A stretch of 64,000 nucleotides of DNA, taken from Phocoena phocoena (taxonomy: Eukaryota > Chordata > Mammalia > Artiodactyla > Phocoenidae). Positions 48,663 to 60,490 of this stretch are shown here, in pieces. The translations under genes were made by a program, and so were the position numbers. Numbering within the stretch: position 1 is the first letter of the stretch; each line of letters opens with the position of its first letter. The notes under the pieces are model-generated. The model worked only from the letters and a program-made list of their open reading frames with translations, was not told where the DNA came from and searched no databases. The stretch is from the NCBI RefSeq assembly GCF_963924675.1, contig NC_089232.1, forward strand, positions 42,944,522 to 43,008,521, given 5' to 3'.

Positions 48663-49600
48663 TAGAAGAATTGGCTCATGGTGAAAATTTTACTGTAGTT
48701 TAATTTCTTGTTTTCCAAATCTCTTCTCAACATATCAACTTTGGCTAATGAGGAATTAATGCTGTTACCAACATCCTACTATGGCAAAATGTACTCTATG
48801 ATGAAATATCTGCTCTATTTTTTCCAACTTTATTGAGATATTGTTGACATGTGTGTAAGTTTAAGGTGTACAGTGTGATGTTTTGATACACATATGTATT
48901 GTGAAATGAGTACCACAATAAGGTTAGGTAACATACCCACCCCTTCACATAATTGCCTTTTTATTTTTTTGATGATAACATTTAAGATCTATTTTCTTAA
49001 CAAATTTCAAGTATAAAATACACTATTGTTAATTGGAGTCACCATACCATAAATTAGATCCCCAGAACTTACTTATCTTATCACTGGAAATTTGTACCCT
49101 TTGACCAATATCTCCCCTTTTCCCCCATTGTCTCTGGCAATCACCATTGTACTTTCTATGATTATGGCTTTTTCAGATTCCACATATAAATAAGAGAATG
49201 CAGTACTTTTCTTCCTCTGTTTGACCTATTTCATGTAGCATAATGCTCTCAAGGTCCATCCATGTTGCATAAATGGCAGGTTTTCCTTTTTTATAGCCGA
49301 ATAATATTCCATTGTATGTATAGACCACATTTTTTTTGCTCATTCATCCTTCCATGGAGACTTAGGTTGTTTCTATTTCTTGGCTATTGTAGATATTGCT
49401 GCAATGGATATTGAGATGCAGATATCTTTTCAAGATAATGATTTCATTTCCTTTGGATATATACCTAGAAGTGGGATTGCTGGGTCATATAGTAGTTCTA
49501 TTTTGTAATTTTCTGAGGAACCTCCATACAGTTTTCCATAGTGGTTGTACTAATTTACATTTACACCAACAGTGCACAAAAGTTTTCTCTTCTCCCATCC

Positions 49601-51172
49601 TCACCAACTCTTGTTTTCTTTTGTCTTTTTGATAATAGCCATTCTAACAGGTGTGAGGTGATTTCTCATAGTGGGTTTGATCTGCATTTCCCTCCTGATT
49701 AGTGATTTTGAGCATCTTTTCATGTATTTTATGGCCATTCGTATGTCTTCTTTTGAAAAATGTCTATTTAATAAATCCTTGTTCATTTTTCAGTCAGATT
49801 GTTTGCTCTTTTTGATGTTGAGTTTCTTTTTTATATTAACCCCTTATTAGATAGATAGATTGAAAATATTTTTTTCCCATTCTATACTTTGCCTTTTCAT
49901 TCTGCTGATTGTTTCTTTTGTTGTGCAGAAGCTTTTTGTTTGCTATAGTTCCAGTTTATTTTTGTTCTTTTTTGCTTGCACATTTGGTATCATAGCGAAG
50001 AAATCATTACCAATACCAATGCCAAGGAGATTTTCTCTATGTTTTCTTCCAGGAATTTTAGTTTTGAATCTTATATTTAAATCTTTAATACATATTGAGT
50101 TAATTTTTGTGAGTAGTGTTAGAAAGGGATCCAGTTTCATTCTTTTGCATGTGACAATTCAGTTTTCCCAACACCATTTATTGAAAGGATTATCCTTTCC
50201 CCATTTAATATTCTTGACTCTCTTATCAAATATTTGTTAACTATATATGCATGCATTTATTTCTGGACTCTCATTTCTGTTTTATAGGTCTGTGTTTCTA
50301 TTTTGATGCCAGTACTATACTGTTTTGATTCTATAGCTTTGTAATAAAGTTTTGAGATCAGAAATTGTGATGTCTCCAAAGTCAGAATTACGTTGGCTAT
50401 TTGCAGTCTTTTGTGGTTCCAAATAAATTTTAAAATTGATTTTTCTACTTCTGTGAAAAATTGCTATTGGAATATTGATAGGGATTGCATTGAATCTATA
50501 GATGGCTTTGGTGGTATGGACATTTTAACAATATTAATTTTTCCACTCCATGAGCATGAGATATCTTTCCATTTATTTGTTTCTTCTTCAGTTCCTTTCA
50601 ACAAAGTTGTAATTCTCAGTACACACATCTTTCACCACCTTTGTTAAATTTAGGCTTAAGTATATTTTTATTTTTGCTGCTATTATAAATGTTTTCTTTA
50701 TTTCTTTTTCAGATAGTCCATTGTTAGTATATAGAAACATGGCTGATTTTTGGATGTTGATTTTATATCCTGCAACTTTACTGAATTTGTGTATTAGTTC
50801 TAATGCTTTTTTTGGTAGAATGGTAGAGTCTTTAGAGCTTTCTATATATAAGGTCATATCATCTGCAAAAAGATAATTTTACTTCTTTTTGTCTGATTAA
50901 AGATTCTTTTTTTCTTACCTAATTGATATGGCTAGGACTTCCAGTACTGAACTGGGTTAAAATGGTGAGAATGGGTAACATTGTCTTCTTACTGATCTTA
51001 TAAGAAAACCTTTCAAGTTTTCACTATTAAGTATGTTAGCTGTGGGCTCAGCATATATGGACTTTATTATATTGAAGTACATTCCTTGTATACTCAATGT
51101 GTTGAGAGTTTTTATCTTGAATGGATGTTGAATTTTGTCAAATGTTTTTTCTACATCTGTTGAGATAATCAC
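49601..51172 (-). pseudogene. L1 ORF2 relic: reverse transcriptase to C-terminus
   Basis: Minus-strand pieces in order: VEKTFDKIQHPF and ANILNSENLKGF (50957-51172); the FADDM catalytic motif still encoded at 50855-50869; LIHKFSKVAGYKINIQKS (50588-50857); and [20 protein letters not shown] near the end (49601-49786). These match the L1 reverse transcriptase and its C-terminal segment. They fall in several frames with many stops. The active-site Asp pair is intact by sequence but the gene is dead. Confidence 0.88.
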
Positions 51173-52223
51173 ATAATTTTTATCATTAATTCTATTAGTA
51201 TATCACATTTATTGTCTTGCCTGTGTCGAACTATCTTAGCATCCCAGGAATGAATCACAATTAATCATGGTGTATGGTGCTGTTGAATTCAGTTTGCTAG
51301 TATTATGTTGAGAATTTTTGCATCTATATTTATTAAGGATATTAGCCTGTAGTTTTCTCTTATTGTAGTGTCTTTCTCTGTCTTTGTATCAGGGTAATGT
51401 TGGGCCTTGTAAAATGAGTTTGGAATTGTTCTCATCTTTAGTTTTTCGGAAGAGTTTGAGAAGAATTGGTGTCAGTTCTTTAATTGTTTGGTAGAATTCA
51501 CCAGTGAAGCCATCTGCTTCTGGGCTCTTTTAGTTGGCTGGTTTTTGTTTACTGTTTCAATCTTCTTACTCATTATTGGTCTGTTCAAATTTTCTGTTTC
51601 TTCATGATTCAGTCTTGGCTGATTTTATGTTTCTAGGAATTTATCTATTTGTTCTAGGTTACCCAATTTGTTGGATGTTTATAACTGTTTATAGTAGTCT
51701 CTTATGATCCTTTGTATTTCTGTGGTGTCAGTTGTAATGTCTCCACTTTCATTTCTGATTATTTATTTCAGTGTTCTCTCCTTTTCTCTTGGCTGGTCTA
51801 GCTAAAGGTTTGTCAATTTTGGTTATCTTTTCAAAAAATCAGATCTTAGTTTGCTGGTCCTTTCTACTGATTTTATATTCTCTATTTCATTTATTTCTTC
51901 TTGAAGTGTAAAAGTTAGGTTGTTTATATGAGATTTTTCTTTTTTCTTTTTTTTTTTCCTCTTCTTTTTTCTTAATGTGTAGGCATTTATCACCATGAAC
52001 TTCCTTCTTAGAATTGCTTTTGCTTATACCATTAGTTTTGGTATGCTGTGTTTCCCTTTTCATTTGTTTCAAGATATCTTTTGATTTTCCCTTTTGATTT
52101 CTTCTTTGACCTGTTGTTTAGGAGTGTGTTGTTTAGTTTGCACACATTTATGAATTTCCCACTTTTCCTTCTGTGTTTGAATTTATAGTTTCATACCACT
52201 GTGTTCAGAAAAGATACTTGATA

Positions 52224-52830
52224 TTATTTCAGTCTTTTACATTTGCTAAGGCTTGTTTTGTGACCTAATATAATATCTATACTGGAGAATGTTCTGCATG
52301 CTCTTGAGAAGAATCTATATTCTGCTGCTGTTGGGTGGAATGTTCTGTATGTGTCTGTTACATCTATTTGGTCTAAGATATAGTTCAAGTCCAGTGTAAT
52401 GATTTTCTGTCTGGATGATCTATCCAGGGCCAAAAGTGAGGTATTGAAGTACCCTACTGTTTTTGTATTGCTGCCTACTTGTCCCTTCAGATCTGTTAGT
52501 ATTTGCTTAATATATTTAGGTGCTCTGATGTTGGGTGCCTGTTTATTTATGCTTGATATATCCTCTCGATGAATGTACCCCTTTATCATTATATAATCAC
52601 CATATTTGCCTCTCATGACAGTTTTAACTTAAAGTCTATTTTGTGTGATATAAATTTAGCTTCCCCTACTCACTTTTGCTTTTACTATCCCTTCACTTTG
52701 AACTTATGTATGTCCTTAAAGCTGAAGTGAGTGTCTTGTAGGCAGCACTTAGCTGGGTTTTGTCTTCTTGTTTTTTAATCCATTTGACCACTCTATGCCT
52801 TTTGATTTGAGGATTTAATACATTACATTT
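52224..52830 (-). pseudogene. L1 ORF2 relic: endonuclease domain
   Basis: The 130-codon minus frame (52224-52616) includes YIMIKGYIHREDISS, QAPNIRAPKYIKQIL and TDTYRTFHPTAAEYRFF, the core of the L1 endonuclease. Upstream, near 52724-52738, the catalytic QETH motif reads QDTH, so the Glu is changed to Asp. One of the longest open L1 pieces in the window, but it lacks both ends of the domain in frame. Confidence 0.87.
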
Positions 52831-53339
52831 AAAGTAATTATTGATAGGTAAGAACTTACTAATTCCATCTTATTAATTATTGTATGCTGTTTTGCAGTTT
52901 TCTTGTTCCTTTCTTCTCCTTTTGTCATCTTTCTTTGTGAATTGATGATTTTCCAGAGTGAAATGCTTTGATTCCCATCTCTTTATCTTTTATCTATCAA
53001 CTGTAAGTTTTTGCCTTGTGCTTACCACAAGACTTACATAAAACATCTCATATAGAGATATAATAGTCTTTTAAGCTGATAACTACTCAACTTTAATCAC
53101 ATATAAAAATTTGACCCTTATACTCTCTCCCCATATTTTTGATGTCTTATTTTACCTCTTCTTATATTATCTATCCATTAAAATTATTATAGCTCTATTT
53201 ATTTTTAATACTTTTATCCTTTAAACCTTTTTTATTTGAGTTAAGTGATTTACACACCACCAAATTACTGTATTAGAGTATTTGAATTTGACTGTATACT
53301 TACCTTTACAAGTATGTTTTGTATTTTCACATCATTTCA

Positions 53340-53628
53340 TGTTACTAATTAGAGTCCTTTCATTTCAGCTTGAAAAACACCTTTCAGCATCTTGTAAGAC
53401 AGGTCTAATGGTGATGAACTCCTTCATTCCTGAAAAACAGCTTTGCCAGGTAAAATATTCTTGTTTGGCAATTTTCTCTTTCAAGAGTTTGACTCTATCA
53501 TCTCATTCTCTCCTGGCCTGCAAGGTTTCTGCTGCAAAATCCACTGATAGCCTTACGGGGATTCCCTTATATATGAATTAATTTTTCTCTTGTTGTTTTT
53601 TCTTGCTGTTAAAATTTTTCTCATTGTC
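53340..53628 (-). pseudogene. L1 ORF1 C-terminal relic
   Basis: The antisense text includes ATCTTGTAAGACAGGTCTAA and TCTCTCCTGGCCTGCAAGGT, which correspond to the ORF1p C-terminal domain and the RRM-CTD junction of L1. The N-terminal half is absent. A 99-codon plus-strand frame here is a shadow. Confidence 0.65.
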
Positions 53629-53890
53629 TTTTATTTTATTTTATTTTTTTAACATCTTTATTGGAGTATAATTGCTTTACAATAGTGTGTTAGTTTCTGC
53701 TTTATAACAAAGTGAATCAGCTATACTTATACATATATCCCCATATCTCCTCCCTCTTGCATCTCCCTCCCACCCTCTCTATCCCATCCCTCTAGGTGGT
53801 CACAAAGCACCAAGCTGACCTCCCCGTGCTATGCGGCTGCTTCCCACTAGCTATCTATTTTACATTTGGTAGTGTATATATGTCCATGCC
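53629..53890 (-). mobile_element. Younger LINE-1 3' end inserted in the old L1
   Basis: A T-rich tail (53629-53650) is followed by AACATCTTTATTGGAGTATA and L1 3' UTR text typical of young cetartiodactyl L1s. The match stops at about 53890, where the old L1 5' UTR resumes. It is cleaner than its host and so inserted later. A 167-codon plus-strand frame (53796-54299), the longest in the window, crosses the junction of the two elements and is not a gene. Confidence 0.85.
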
Positions 53891-53989
53891 ATATGTCAGC
53901 AAGTGGGCAGGCCTGTTGTTTATGTACACAGGGGCCATCCTGGTGTCTGGGTCCATGTGGATAGGCCTAGCGCTGGAGTCTGCAGTGAT

Positions 53990-54012
53990 GGGCCTGGGGG
54001 GGGGGACCTGGG
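53990..54012 (+). other. G-quadruplex-capable G-rich tract
   Basis: GGGCCT, ten G's and ACCTGGG satisfy the four-run G3+ rule with loops of 1-7. It lies in the antisense of the old L1 5' UTR. The ten-G homopolymer length may be uncertain in the assembly. Confidence 0.7.
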
Positions 54013-54378
54013 TCTGCATGGGCAGGCTTGGATCATGGGTCCAGAGGGCCAATCAGGACCCAGGGACCACTGGGGCGGGCCTGGGATTTGGGCTCACCTC
54101 ACTCTCCTTCTCCCATGGGGAGAGGGTATCTCTCTGTGTGTTGGTCTGCCTGGGCTTGGGGAAGAGTGATGAAAGTAGTATGAATCTGTCTTTCCTACTG
54201 CCTTCATGCATCTTTTCTAATTTCAGTACTTCACCCAGGTGCAGTAATTCTTTACCTGGAATTCTTGACTCTTATAAAATTATTTTTGCACGTGGATAGT
54301 TGTTCAAATTGATGTTTCTGGGGAGGGGACAAGCTCTGAAGTTCCTATGCCACCATTTTTGCTGATATTACTCTCCCC

Positions 54379-55075
54379 ATATTTTAGTTGTTGTTCTTTA
54401 ATCTCAGATATTAGTTCCAAGTATGGTAAAAACAAAGGAAAAAACCAATACGCTAGCAAACCAGAGCCAAAATAAATAAGCAAGGAAGCAAAAAAGCAAA
54501 TAAACACAACAGAATCTTCAGCCATCTTGAGAGTCAAATCCAGAAGGAGGAGAAGTTTAGTTTCTAAAGGCAACAGGTCCCAGAGAAGTATTTATCAACC
54601 CAAAGTCTCTTGGTGCTTTCCTGAAATCTCCAGTTTATTCACGGATATGATTTTTATTAAAGCAACTTGGCCTATGTAATAGGAAAAAGCAAAACTGTTC
54701 CTTAGAAAGATAATTATCTGCTCATTAGGTGTTTATTTTAAAAAATGAGCTATATTCTCTTTCCTTTGCCTTTGATTGCTGAGTCATTGAGTTGTAGGGG
54801 ATATATTGTGGGTGAAGAGGAGAATCATGTAAGAACAATAGCAAATCCTTTGCCTGGAATTTGTTTTTTAGTTTTTGACTTATGCCTTCAGTCCTCATAA
54901 AGATTCTTATAGTGGTGAATTTCAGAATTTATACTTGTGCTTTGATTTATTAAGATAGTAACACAAGGAAAATAAAGTTGTAAAGATTTTGTAGAAAAGT
55001 TTACTAATTTAGTTTTGGTTAAGATTTTGTTTACTTGTTTAGAAGAAAGATTTGTGAATATCTGATTATCAACGG
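54379..55075. other. Unassigned noncoding sequence
   Basis: An 89-codon minus frame (54304-54573) starts inside the L1 5' UTR and shows no motif. Nothing else recognised. Confidence 0.5.
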
Positions 55076-55207
55076 TTTTTTTTTAACATCTTTATTGGAG
55101 TATAATTGCTTTACAATGGTGGGTTAGTTTCTGTTGTATAACAAAGTGAATCGGCTATACATAAACATATATCCCCATGTCTCCTCCCTCTTGCGTCTCC
55201 CTCCCAA
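55076..55207 (-). mobile_element. Short LINE-1 3' end
   Basis: T run then AACATCTTTATTGGAGTATA and CCTCCCTCTTGCGTCTCCCT, the same young L1 3' UTR as at 53651, truncated after about 125 bases. No clear target duplication. Confidence 0.88.
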
Positions 55208-56533
55208 ATGATATATACTGATCCATCCGTTAGACATGAAGCTCTCACCCTTTATATCAAGTTTAAATAAAGTTTTTAGACCTAAAATATTTTTATTTGA
55301 TCTGAAAAACAATATTGCAAATCCTGCCTGGAATCTTTGAAAACTGATTGAGCCTGTACTTATGTAACTCATGGTGTACACAAAGATCATGGGCTTGTAC
55401 AGACAGTCACTTTGGAAGCATTATTTTAATGTAGAATTGTCACACCTACAAATGAATTACTTGATGGCTGAACTTATGGTGTGACTAACACATGCTTTGC
55501 TAGTTAACTCCTGTGTGTGTGTTTGAATAGATAGATAGATAAATTAGAATTTTATTTAATAGTGAAAATAATTGTTTGGATAATATATTCAATCCCTCCT
55601 TACTAAGGACTTGGTGATACCCTTCGATGCATCAGATCCAGAGAGTGTTTCTGTCATGGTCCTGATTGTATCATGTTTTGATGTCCTGATTTGATGTCAT
55701 CTCAAGAAAGTTATTCTGAGTTTCACCCTGATAGAGGTTAGGTTAAGAGAGCCATTGCAGATTGTATGCAGTCTCTTTTTGTAGTTTCTCAGCTATATTT
55801 CTATGGTTCTACCTACTATTTGGCTTAATTTTCTTTTTATAGGTATTTGAGATGCTTGAAGTTGAGGAATTTTCTCATGTTCAGTGTATTTCTGGTAAAA
55901 GGCTATGTATGCCCTAGAAAGTAAACATTTTTCTGTGCTATTCAGACAGATATTCCAGGTTAAAGTCATGCTCTCATTTTTTTGCAGGAAAGGAATGATC
56001 TCTAGGTTGAATATTCTGAAAACAATGGGGTACAATATTCATAAAGAATTAAATCAATGTTCCCTCCAGTTTTACCATTAAATTATCAGGGCTTGGTATT
56101 TACCTGGTTCATTCCAATGTGTTTGTGAGATGACATCTACAGAGATTTGTAAGTTTTTCAAACCAGAGAGCAAAATTACGTCAATATTCTTAAGTGCTTT
56201 GAAGTGAGGCAGTGTGAAAATCAGATCGAAGAGCTTGACTATCAGAATTCATAACTTCTTTTTACTCTGTTCTTTTCCCTATACCTAGAACTCCATCTTT
56301 CCTTTGTACATGGTGCCTTTTCTTTTATCCTAACTCTTCTCCCTTCCACCTCTTTCAATAATTATATAACATGTAGCTCTTTGGCCCCAGACTTAAATTT
56401 TAATAATTTTATAATTTTCACCTCTTACATTCTGTTCAGTCATTTTGCCTTAGGAGACAGTACTGAAAATAATCCCTTCATGGTGACGTGCTAAGAATAT
56501 GAGTATACAGTACTTTTAAGGTTTTTATTTTTT
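55208..56533. other. Unassigned noncoding sequence
   Basis: Contains a short GATA run near 55528-55542. No gene or repeat recognised. Confidence 0.5.
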
Positions 56534-56607
56534 TTATTGTTGACTTGTAAAACTAAAATGTTATTTTGATTTATTGTTGACTTGTAAAACTAAAATGTTA
56601 TTTTGAT
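56534..56607 (+). repeat. Perfect 37-bp tandem duplication
   Basis: The unit TTATTGTTGACTTGTAAAAC plus 17 more bases occurs at 56534-56570 and again at 56571-56607 with no difference. Because it is exact, it is either recent or an assembly artefact. Confidence 0.95.
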
Positions 56608-57324
56608 TTAACTGATATATTTTGGAAGAGAGAAGTCATATTGACTCTAAGTAAGTCAAATGTAGATAATGACAGTAAGTTAACAATCCTTTATCTGTAG
56701 AATATCTGCTTAATGTATAGTTGACCAGGAAAGTATCTCAGTGCGGCCTCGTAGAATGAGTGTGTTCCTCCCTCCGCTATATCTCAATGCCTTAGTTTTC
56801 CTCTTTTTAAATAGTCGCTTGGCCTCATATTTCATTAAACCCCTGCAGTAGGAAATTTGAGCTCTAATAATAAATTAGGTAAAAGCAACACTGAGATATA
56901 GATAAAATCTTGCTATTTTAGCAAAGATACTCTACATGTTCTTCCAAATGTTCATATTTTACAAGGAATGTACTCCATATTGAACTTATACTGGATGCTT
57001 TTAATTATATAGAATGGATCCTGAGGTTAAATGTGAGACCGTAGAGATAGCACTGCGTGGTTAGTTATTAATGTTAATTGAGCTTTCATTTTGTGAGGTG
57101 CACAGTACAAAAGAAATAGAAGTTCAGATGCAGGCTTCCTTGCAAACTGATCATCTAATGGGGAGATAGAATTCATTAAAAAGCGGCACCCAATCCTGAA
57201 TTTCCATGCCTAGACATCAAAAGGGCTAATGTTATTAAACTCTGTATTTGTATAACACTTTGAAATGTACAATCTGTCCTCATATATGATATCTCTTAAG
57301 ATCTCTTAGGATACTGTGAAAACT
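56608..57324. other. Unassigned noncoding sequence
   Basis: Nothing recognised. Confidence 0.5.
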
Positions 57325-57560
57325 ACAAGGTGTGGTGAAAGAGCATGAATTTGGTTTCAAATAGAGCTGGTTCTAAATCCTGTTCTGCCTCTAAAGTTGA
57401 AGATTTCAAGATCTCTGCACCTCAGTTTCCTCAGTTGTATAATGAGGATAATAACATGCCTTTTAGTGCTGATTTGAGATTTATAGGAAATGACATGTTG
57501 TAGGATGGTCACTTACTTCATATAGTAAGTGACCAATAAATGTGTGCTCCTCTCATTATC
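57325..57560 (+). mobile_element. MIR SINE
   Basis: GAGCATGAATTTGGTTTCAA, CACCTCAGTTTCCTCAGTTG and TAGTAAGTGACCAATAAATG follow MIR in order. Confidence 0.78.
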
Positions 57561-57565
57561 CTTTT

Positions 57566-57660
57566 GCAGATGAGGAAACTGAAGCCTCTGCTTGGGACTA
57601 GGTCCTAGGCCTCCTAAACAAGATCAAAGCTCTGTTCATTATGCCACACTGTTGGGGTTA
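57566..57660 (-). mobile_element. MIR-type fragment, opposite orientation
   Basis: GCAGATGAGGAAACTGAAGC and TTCATTATGCCACACTGTTG look like antisense MIR, head to head with the sense MIR just before it. Confidence 0.5.
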
Positions 57661-58016
57661 TCATGTGTGCTTAGTAGTCTGAAGGCTTACCATAGAGAAC
57701 ATCTTAATTTCAAGCCTATGCTAAAGACTTACCAGTTCTTATTATAGTTTCTCCCCAGAGATTTTGCATCCCCATGCTCCCTTTGATTTGGTAAAGGTTA
57801 CTTTGTCTGATAGAAGAAAATAGTATATATCTATTGTTCCTTATCCACAGATCAGCTTTTTTGTACTTGATAAAATGTTTGATCCTTTCAGAGATGCTAT
57901 GAGCTCCACAGATTTCATCGTATCTTGCATATCTTATACTAATTCATAAATTTTATTGTCCTTTCTCTGCCATGTATCAAAGGGGGTTGGCAGGGAGTAG
58001 AAGTTACTAGATAAAA
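57661..58016. other. Unassigned noncoding sequence
   Basis: Nothing recognised. Confidence 0.5.
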
Positions 58017-58027
58017 ATATATAATCA

Positions 58028-58238
58028 GGGCTTCCCTGGTGGCGCAGTGGTTGAGAGTCCGCCTGCCGATGCAAGAGACACGGGTTCGTGCCCCGGTCCG
58101 GGAAGATCCCACATGCCACGTAGCGGCTGGGCCCGTGAGCCATGGCCACTGAGACTGCACGTCGGGAGCCTGTGCTCCACAACGGGAGAGGCCACAACAG
58201 TGAGAGGCCTGCGTACCGGAAAAAAAAAATATATATAT
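58028..58238 (+). mobile_element. CHR-type tRNA-derived SINE
   Basis: A box TGGCGCAGTGG at 58040-58050 and B-box-like GGTTCGTGCCC at 58083-58093, with a body ending AGGCCTGCGTACCGG and an A tail that passes into a TA run. The 11-base ATATATAATCA is on both sides (58017-58027, 58239-58249). Full-length copy. Frames of 103-143 codons on both strands are reads through it. Confidence 0.97.
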
Positions 58239-58249
58239 ATATATAATCA

Positions 58250-59329
58250 ATGGGAAGATGGTAGGACCTTACAAAGGTCAAACAGAGAAAACAATAACAA
58301 GAGAAATATGTGGGCATGGGTATTAGCCAAGGCCATGGATATGCCCAGGGTGTTCTAAGAAACACGCCAACTTAATGGAAGGAGTGAAGCTAACCATGCA
58401 GAGAGGAAGTGTGGGCATGTGACCTGCCTGTGCACACTCCCTAAGTTGATATTTCTTGGAAGGCCCAAGGCAGTACTGATGTAGAAGCATACTTATTGAC
58501 CTTAAAAGGAGTTTTAAAAAATATAACATTAGCTTTATATAACTTCATTACCCTTACCAAATATGTTTTGTGTAGATATACTGGCTACCTTTTCCTGGGT
58601 ATCTGTGGTACAGATGCATTGTATAACATTGAGGTGAGATTTGTACACGTCCTCTAGGTTTCAAGAAGACGGTGTCTATCTCTAAAGTTATTAGAAAAGT
58701 GATCACTTTTGTTCATGCCTGACTAGTGTTGTATGGGAACTAGAAAGAAAAAAAAACTTTTTCTTGAAATAAATTTGTCTTCCTACATAGCTAGTTGGAA
58801 GGGGTACTTCCCATCTACAAATATCTTCTGTAGAATACTTAGAAGACTTTTTCTCAAATGTAATACAGCAACATCTACTCAGAGTTTTCCACTGGCTTTT
58901 AAGTGAATAGAAATCAGGGCGCTACTGAAGAATAAACAGATTTTTCTCCTTAAAGTGAATATGGTTTCCATTGTTTTGGCTTGTCTCCATTTATGGGCTA
59001 TGAGGTTTATAGTTCTAGCTTCTTAACAAGCTAGTTCCAAAGTCTCTCAGTATGTGCAATGGGTATTCAGCTGTATGTTTCTCCTGATGACCAGTGCTTT
59101 GAAGGAAGCTAAAATATTTTTAAAGCTCAAGTGCTCAACTAGGAATATTTGAGATTCTACAGATTTAATAGTAATGCAATATTCCCCCAAACTGTAAAAG
59201 TAGAAAAGCTGGAAACAGAGTGAAAATAGTGGAAAAGTAGAGCTTTTTTTTAGGTAGTTGCTGAGCTTATGATAATAAATATACTTTTCTTCAGTTATAG
59301 CAGTCATATCTAAACATCATAGGATATTA
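58250..59329. other. Unassigned noncoding sequence
   Basis: Nothing recognised. Confidence 0.5.
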
Positions 59330-59515
59330 GAGTTAGAATAACCTACAGATCATTTATTTTAACTCCTGGTATCACAAATGATGAAGGTGAGACTCAAAAA
59401 GGTGAAGGTGAAGGTGCAGGTTATGTAACTAGTTATTGGTCAAATGAGTCATAGCCATATCTCTTGATGTTTCTTTTTCATTGTATGATGCATAATGCAC
59501 CACTCTCTTTGAAAA
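59330..59515. repeat. Possible old MIR/L2-type relic with GGTGAA repeats
   Basis: ATTAGAGTTAGAATAACCTA followed by a decayed GATGAAGGTGAGACTCAAAA part resembles a common old mammalian repeat. A few GGTGAA units lie at 59401-59418. Confidence 0.35.
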
Positions 59516-60369
59516 CAGGTCTTTTGCCCAGAAGAACTTCCTTAGAAATCTAATTATGTGAGGATTACAAGGCTGAGAAATAGTGATAGCTCAATGTCAA
59601 CTCATTGATCTGGTGCATATTCACAATGAATGTAATTGATACACAATTACAGAATCATCAGATACCAATATTAGGTTCTTTCATCTTAATTACTTATAGA
59701 AAAGATATTTTATTTTCCTTTTTATATATAGAGATGACCCAACAAATCTCACTTCTTATACCTCTTTTTAAAATTCCAGACAGAGATTCAGTTTCCTCAC
59801 TGGCATCATTCTATAGAGAGCTCATTTTAGCCAATGAGAAATAAAGTGGCTTTATTCTAACCTTCTTGATGTCCTCTGCCTGGACCTCCCCAAATACCAG
59901 AATCACCTAAGACTTAAAATCAATTACAGTTGACATAGGTACCATGTTGTAATCCTCCTATATAATTAAACAGTTTAATTGTCATTGTTTCATAATGTTT
60001 GCTAACAGCAGAAACCATCCAGCTGGTGGCTGTGTTCTTTCAAGAGGCACTTAGTACAATTCTCATAAACCGAAGAGAACTTAGATGCAGATAAAAATCA
60101 CAACCTCTTCACTTTGCATTTTTAGCACATGCCACCTTTTAGTATATTCACCTTATGCATTTTTGTTGAAAGTTGCAAGGATATGAAAATAAATTAGTTA
60201 CAGACTGGGCTGTAAAGAAAAAAATGTAGAATGGAAATATAAACTAATGTGAAAAACTTGCTTCAGAACTCGTCCTTTATATATTCATATTCAAGTTCTT
60301 TAATGGAATGAGTTTTGTTTTATATGCAAATTAGTGTTTCTGTTTGACAATTTGATTTTATAATCGTGA
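59516..60369. other. Unassigned noncoding sequence
   Basis: Nothing recognised. Confidence 0.5.
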
Positions 60370-60490
60370 TATGATTTCACCTCTTTGAGTCTTAGTTTTC
60401 ATATCTATAACATGGAGATGGTGATAGTTCCAACATCTCTGGAGTTTTAGATTAAAAAATATACTATATACTTGAAAACACTATATATGT
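60370..60490 (+). mobile_element. MIR SINE fragment
   Basis: CACCTCTTTGAGTCTTAGTT then TCATATCTATAACATGGAGA match the MIR core. Confidence 0.6.

Larger units (their letters stand above)
48816..54378 (-). mobile_element. Old LINE-1, nearly full length, antisense
   Basis: The 3' UTR starts near 48816 (CAACTTTATTGAGATATTG). The ORF2 C-terminus lies at about 49600, reverse transcriptase at 50588-51172, endonuclease at 52224-52830, a long inter-ORF region to 53340, part of ORF1 to 53628, and a GC-rich 5' UTR at 53891-54378 that ends in a CCACCATTTTTGCTGAT-type start. The N-terminal part of ORF1 is missing at the site of a younger L1 insertion (53629-53890). All frames are broken. It is clearly older than the L1 at 25127. 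Confidence 0.9.

Noticed and set aside
53796..54299. Longest open frame in the window (167 codons, plus strand)
   Set aside because: It runs antisense across the junction of a young L1 tail and an old L1 5' UTR. It has no motif.
57934..58365. Frame of 143 codons on the minus strand, and its 103-codon neighbours
   Set aside because: They are read-throughs of the CHR SINE at 58028-58238. Similar frames recur at the other SINE copies.
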